This document shows, one piece after another, positions 7,718 through 9,175 of a DNA stretch of 9,175 nt. How positions within the stretch are numbered: the first letter of the stretch is position 1; each line of letters starts with the position of its first letter. A program made the position numbers and the translations under genes. Under the pieces are notes generated by a model. The model was not told the DNA's origin. It saw only the letters and a list, made by a program, of their open reading frames with translations, and searched no databases. Source of the stretch: an uncultured Ignavibacteria bacterium (lineage in GTDB: Bacteria; Bacteroidota; Ignavibacteria; Ignavibacteriales; Melioribacteraceae); contig CALGLM010000115.1 in the NCBI GenBank assembly GCA_937930275.1, positions 1 through 9,175 on the forward strand. The letters are read 5' to 3'.

Positions 7718-7723
7718 TTTAGT

Positions 7724-8518
7724 ATGAGCAGGAGTTTGAGTTTTACAGCAGCGGAGGAGCAGTTAGTAAAACAATTATATAACGAATTAAAATTTGCTTT
7801 GCAAAGTTTTACTGCAGAGGAGTATCAAAAGATATTTGCCGATGCATCAAAAGAAGCATTTAAATCTACTGTAAAATCAAAAACTGAATTAGCCAAAAAA
7901 TTAAAATTTATGGCTACTAATGTTTATGAAAGATATAAAACTATGGGGATTAAAAATGCCGCAAGCGAAGATATTGAGAAGGCAAAATCTTCTTTAGAAA
8001 ATTTACCCACTAAAGTAAGTGATTTGTATTACAGTTTTTGTATTAAAAGTAACGAGGAAAAAATAGAAATTGTTGCAGGTCTTATTTTAACGACTTCTAT
8101 TGTTTTTGCAGCAGGGGGTGGTCCGGATTTTGAGGGAGGAATACCCGATATAGATATTGCGGTTGCTGGTATTGATGCCCATAGAAATATTTTTTCTCAC
8201 TCACTTTTTATTGGATTTACAAGCGAATTTGTTCTGAGATTTGCTTATGGCGTTTTGGAAAAAGTATTTAGTCGTTTACCGGATAACCACCACTTTTTAT
8301 GGGATAGAGTAGGAAGCTTTTTAGAAAGGAACAAAAGTAATACTATATCAGCAATTTGGATTGGAATAGGAATTCATTTAATTCAGGATGCCGGATTATT
8401 TGCTGCTGCAACAAAACCGTATGTTGGTATGCCTGTAAATATGCCAATGGAACTGCACCAAGGTTTATTTGCGGCTAACGGTATAGCAGCAACCGTAATA
8501 GGTGTAGGGAACAAGTAG
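7724..8518 (+). CDS. Membrane protein resembling YdjM-type predicted metal-dependent hydrolases
   Basis: Of the 264 residues, the first ~110 are soluble, charged and helical, with no signal peptide. The rest is hydrophobic, with segments at about 115-130, 160-177, 208-228 and 246-262. Potential metal ligands sit at the membrane boundaries: GGIPDID (138-144), HRNIFSHS (153-160) and IGIHLIQD (215-222). This order, PDxD then HRxxxxHS then HxxxD, is that of the YdjM family (PF04307) of inner-membrane predicted hydrolases, although there the second motif is usually HRGxTHS, one residue shorter. Residues GGGPDFEGG (131-139) form an extra Gly-rich turn with another Asp. The N-terminal helical domain is not something I recognise. 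The gene has its own candidate promoter and overlaps the start context of the following transferase. A phosphoester or lipid substrate is only a guess; a catalytically dead membrane protein is also possible. Confidence 0.6.
   Translation: MSRSLSFTAAEEQLVKQLYNELKFALQSFTAEEYQKIFADASKEAFKSTVKSKTELAKKLKFMATNVYERYKTMGIKNAASEDIEKAKSSLENLPTKVSDLYYSFCIKSNEEKIEIVAGLILTTSIVFAAGGGPDFEGGIPDIDIAVAGIDAHRNIFSHSLFIGFTSEFVLRFAYGVLEKVFSRLPDNHHFLWDRVGSFLERNKSNTISAIWIGIGIHLIQDAGLFAAATKPYVGMPVNMPMELHQGLFAANGIAATVIGVGNK
8506..8510 (+). promoter_or_regulatory. Probable ribosome binding site (AGGGA) that decides the TTG start
   Basis: AGGGA inside the last codons of the upstream gene lies 9 bases before TTG at 8520. 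The frame is closed by TAG at 8505-8507, so the start must fall in 8508-8522 if the conserved N-terminal strand is kept, and TTG is the only accepted start codon there. Confidence 0.5.
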
Positions 8519-8519
8519 C

Positions 8520-9170
8520 TTGGTTGATAAAATTGTTGTTTGTGTAGTTTCTTCGGAAAAAACTTACAATAATTTAGATTACTATTGTTTTGATAGTTTC
8601 TTTTTGCAAGGAAGAAAACTTGTTGATGTGGCGTTAGTATTTAACGGTAAACCTGATTATATTCCCCGTTCAGTATATATTACTAAGCCAAATTATATCT
8701 GGGTTCGTCCAAATTTGGGTTTGGACCCGGGAGGATTTAATTTTTTAATTTCCAATATACCGCAGTATAAATATTACTTGCTTTTGCATGATGACCACCA
8801 TTTTGCAGACGGAAATTGGGCTGAAAATTTTTATGGTTTAGTAAAAACGAATCCAAATATTCACGTATGGGGAAATTTATTTTCGACCAAGCTTGATGCT
8901 TTTAAAACAATTAGATTATTTAACGAATTTTTAGATTATAGAACCGAAATTGATAAATTCACACATTTTATTCAAGGATATGCCGGACTATATAAAAACG
9001 AAGTAATTAAATCACTTTTGGAAAATAACAACGGAATAACAACAACAGACTTGAACGATTCATTTATTTGCCAGTGTTTAGAAAGATATCATAGTTATTT
9101 TTTGTATAAAAACGGATTTATATTTGGGCAAATTCCTCCGGGGTACGAAAAATATTTATTACATAAATAG
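8520..9170 (+). CDS. Small GT-A-like glycosyltransferase with TTG start
   Basis: The 216-residue protein begins with a hydrophobic strand (KIVVCVVSS, 4-12), as a Rossmann-like GT-A domain does. NLGLDPGGFNF (65-75) occupies the place of the N-x-G-x-x-G-G-x-N donor-site segment. The strand YYLLLHDDHHF (85-95) carries an Asp-Asp-His-His in place of the usual DxD metal site. GYAGLYKNEVI (153-163) resembles the acceptor-loop region, and TDLNDSFI (176-183) supplies later acidic residues. It ends with a full-length C-terminus and TAG. No methionine occurs after the start, so TTG at 8520 is the only reasonable initiator. The family is not certain: it recalls the catalytic cores of RgpF-like or GT2-like polysaccharide enzymes but is shorter than most. 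It is cytoplasmic, with no membrane helix, and coupled to the hydrolase-like gene 1 base upstream. Donor and acceptor are unknown. Confidence 0.7.
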   Translation: MVDKIVVCVVSSEKTYNNLDYYCFDSFFLQGRKLVDVALVFNGKPDYIPRSVYITKPNYIWVRPNLGLDPGGFNFLISNIPQYKYYLLLHDDHHFADGNWAENFYGLVKTNPNIHVWGNLFSTKLDAFKTIRLFNEFLDYRTEIDKFTHFIQGYAGLYKNEVIKSLLENNNGITTTDLNDSFICQCLERYHSYFLYKNGFIFGQIPPGYEKYLLHK

Positions 9171-9175
9171 AGTTA

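Noticed and set aside
1..9175. CRISPR arrays, tRNA genes, insertion sequences or prophage genes
   Set aside because: Nearly all bases are accounted for by coding regions, and no short regularly spaced repeats, transposase motifs, tRNA-like cloverleaf or terminal inverted repeats were seen.

Overview
The window is strongly AT-rich and tightly packed, with every gene on the + strand. Shine-Dalgarno sequences are weak or absent at the tightly coupled starts. Third positions are mostly A/T, with AGA and ATA codons common, and one intergenic gap carries a Bacteroidota-like TAnnTTTG box. This points to a low-GC member of the Bacteroidota/Ignavibacteriota group or a neighbouring phylum. That is inference: no rRNA or other taxonomic marker is present.

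Layout. (1) 1-1893: the 3' part of a long TPR protein, open at the left edge, built from a large repeated module of about 146 residues. (2) 1901-3424: a family 2 (GT-A) glycosyltransferase with a TPR-like C-terminal half. (3) 3426-6749: a 1107-residue protein in which the arrangement TPR array plus GT-B (family 9-like) glycosyltransferase occurs twice in one chain. (4) 6750-7637: a ten-helix EamA/DMT-type transporter. These four genes are separated by 7, 1 and 0 bases and are almost certainly one transcript. (5) 7638-7723: the only real gap, 86 bases, with a candidate promoter. (6) 7724-8518: a membrane protein with PDxD, HRNxxxHS and HxxxD motifs, resembling YdjM-type predicted metal-dependent hydrolases. 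(7) 8520-9170: a small GT-A-like glycosyltransferase with a TTG start, coupled to gene 6.

Working together: three consecutive TPR proteins, two of them glycosyltransferases with three catalytic domains between them, suggest a TPR-guided glycosylation machine. It might act on proteins (flagellin, surface-layer or exported proteins) or on a surface glycan. The EamA protein could move a lipid-linked sugar or a metabolite, and the second transcription unit adds a membrane hydrolase-like protein and another transferase. The domain calls come from motifs visible in the sequence; the joint pathway and its substrate are inference. No tRNA, rRNA, CRISPR array, insertion sequence or phage gene was seen.
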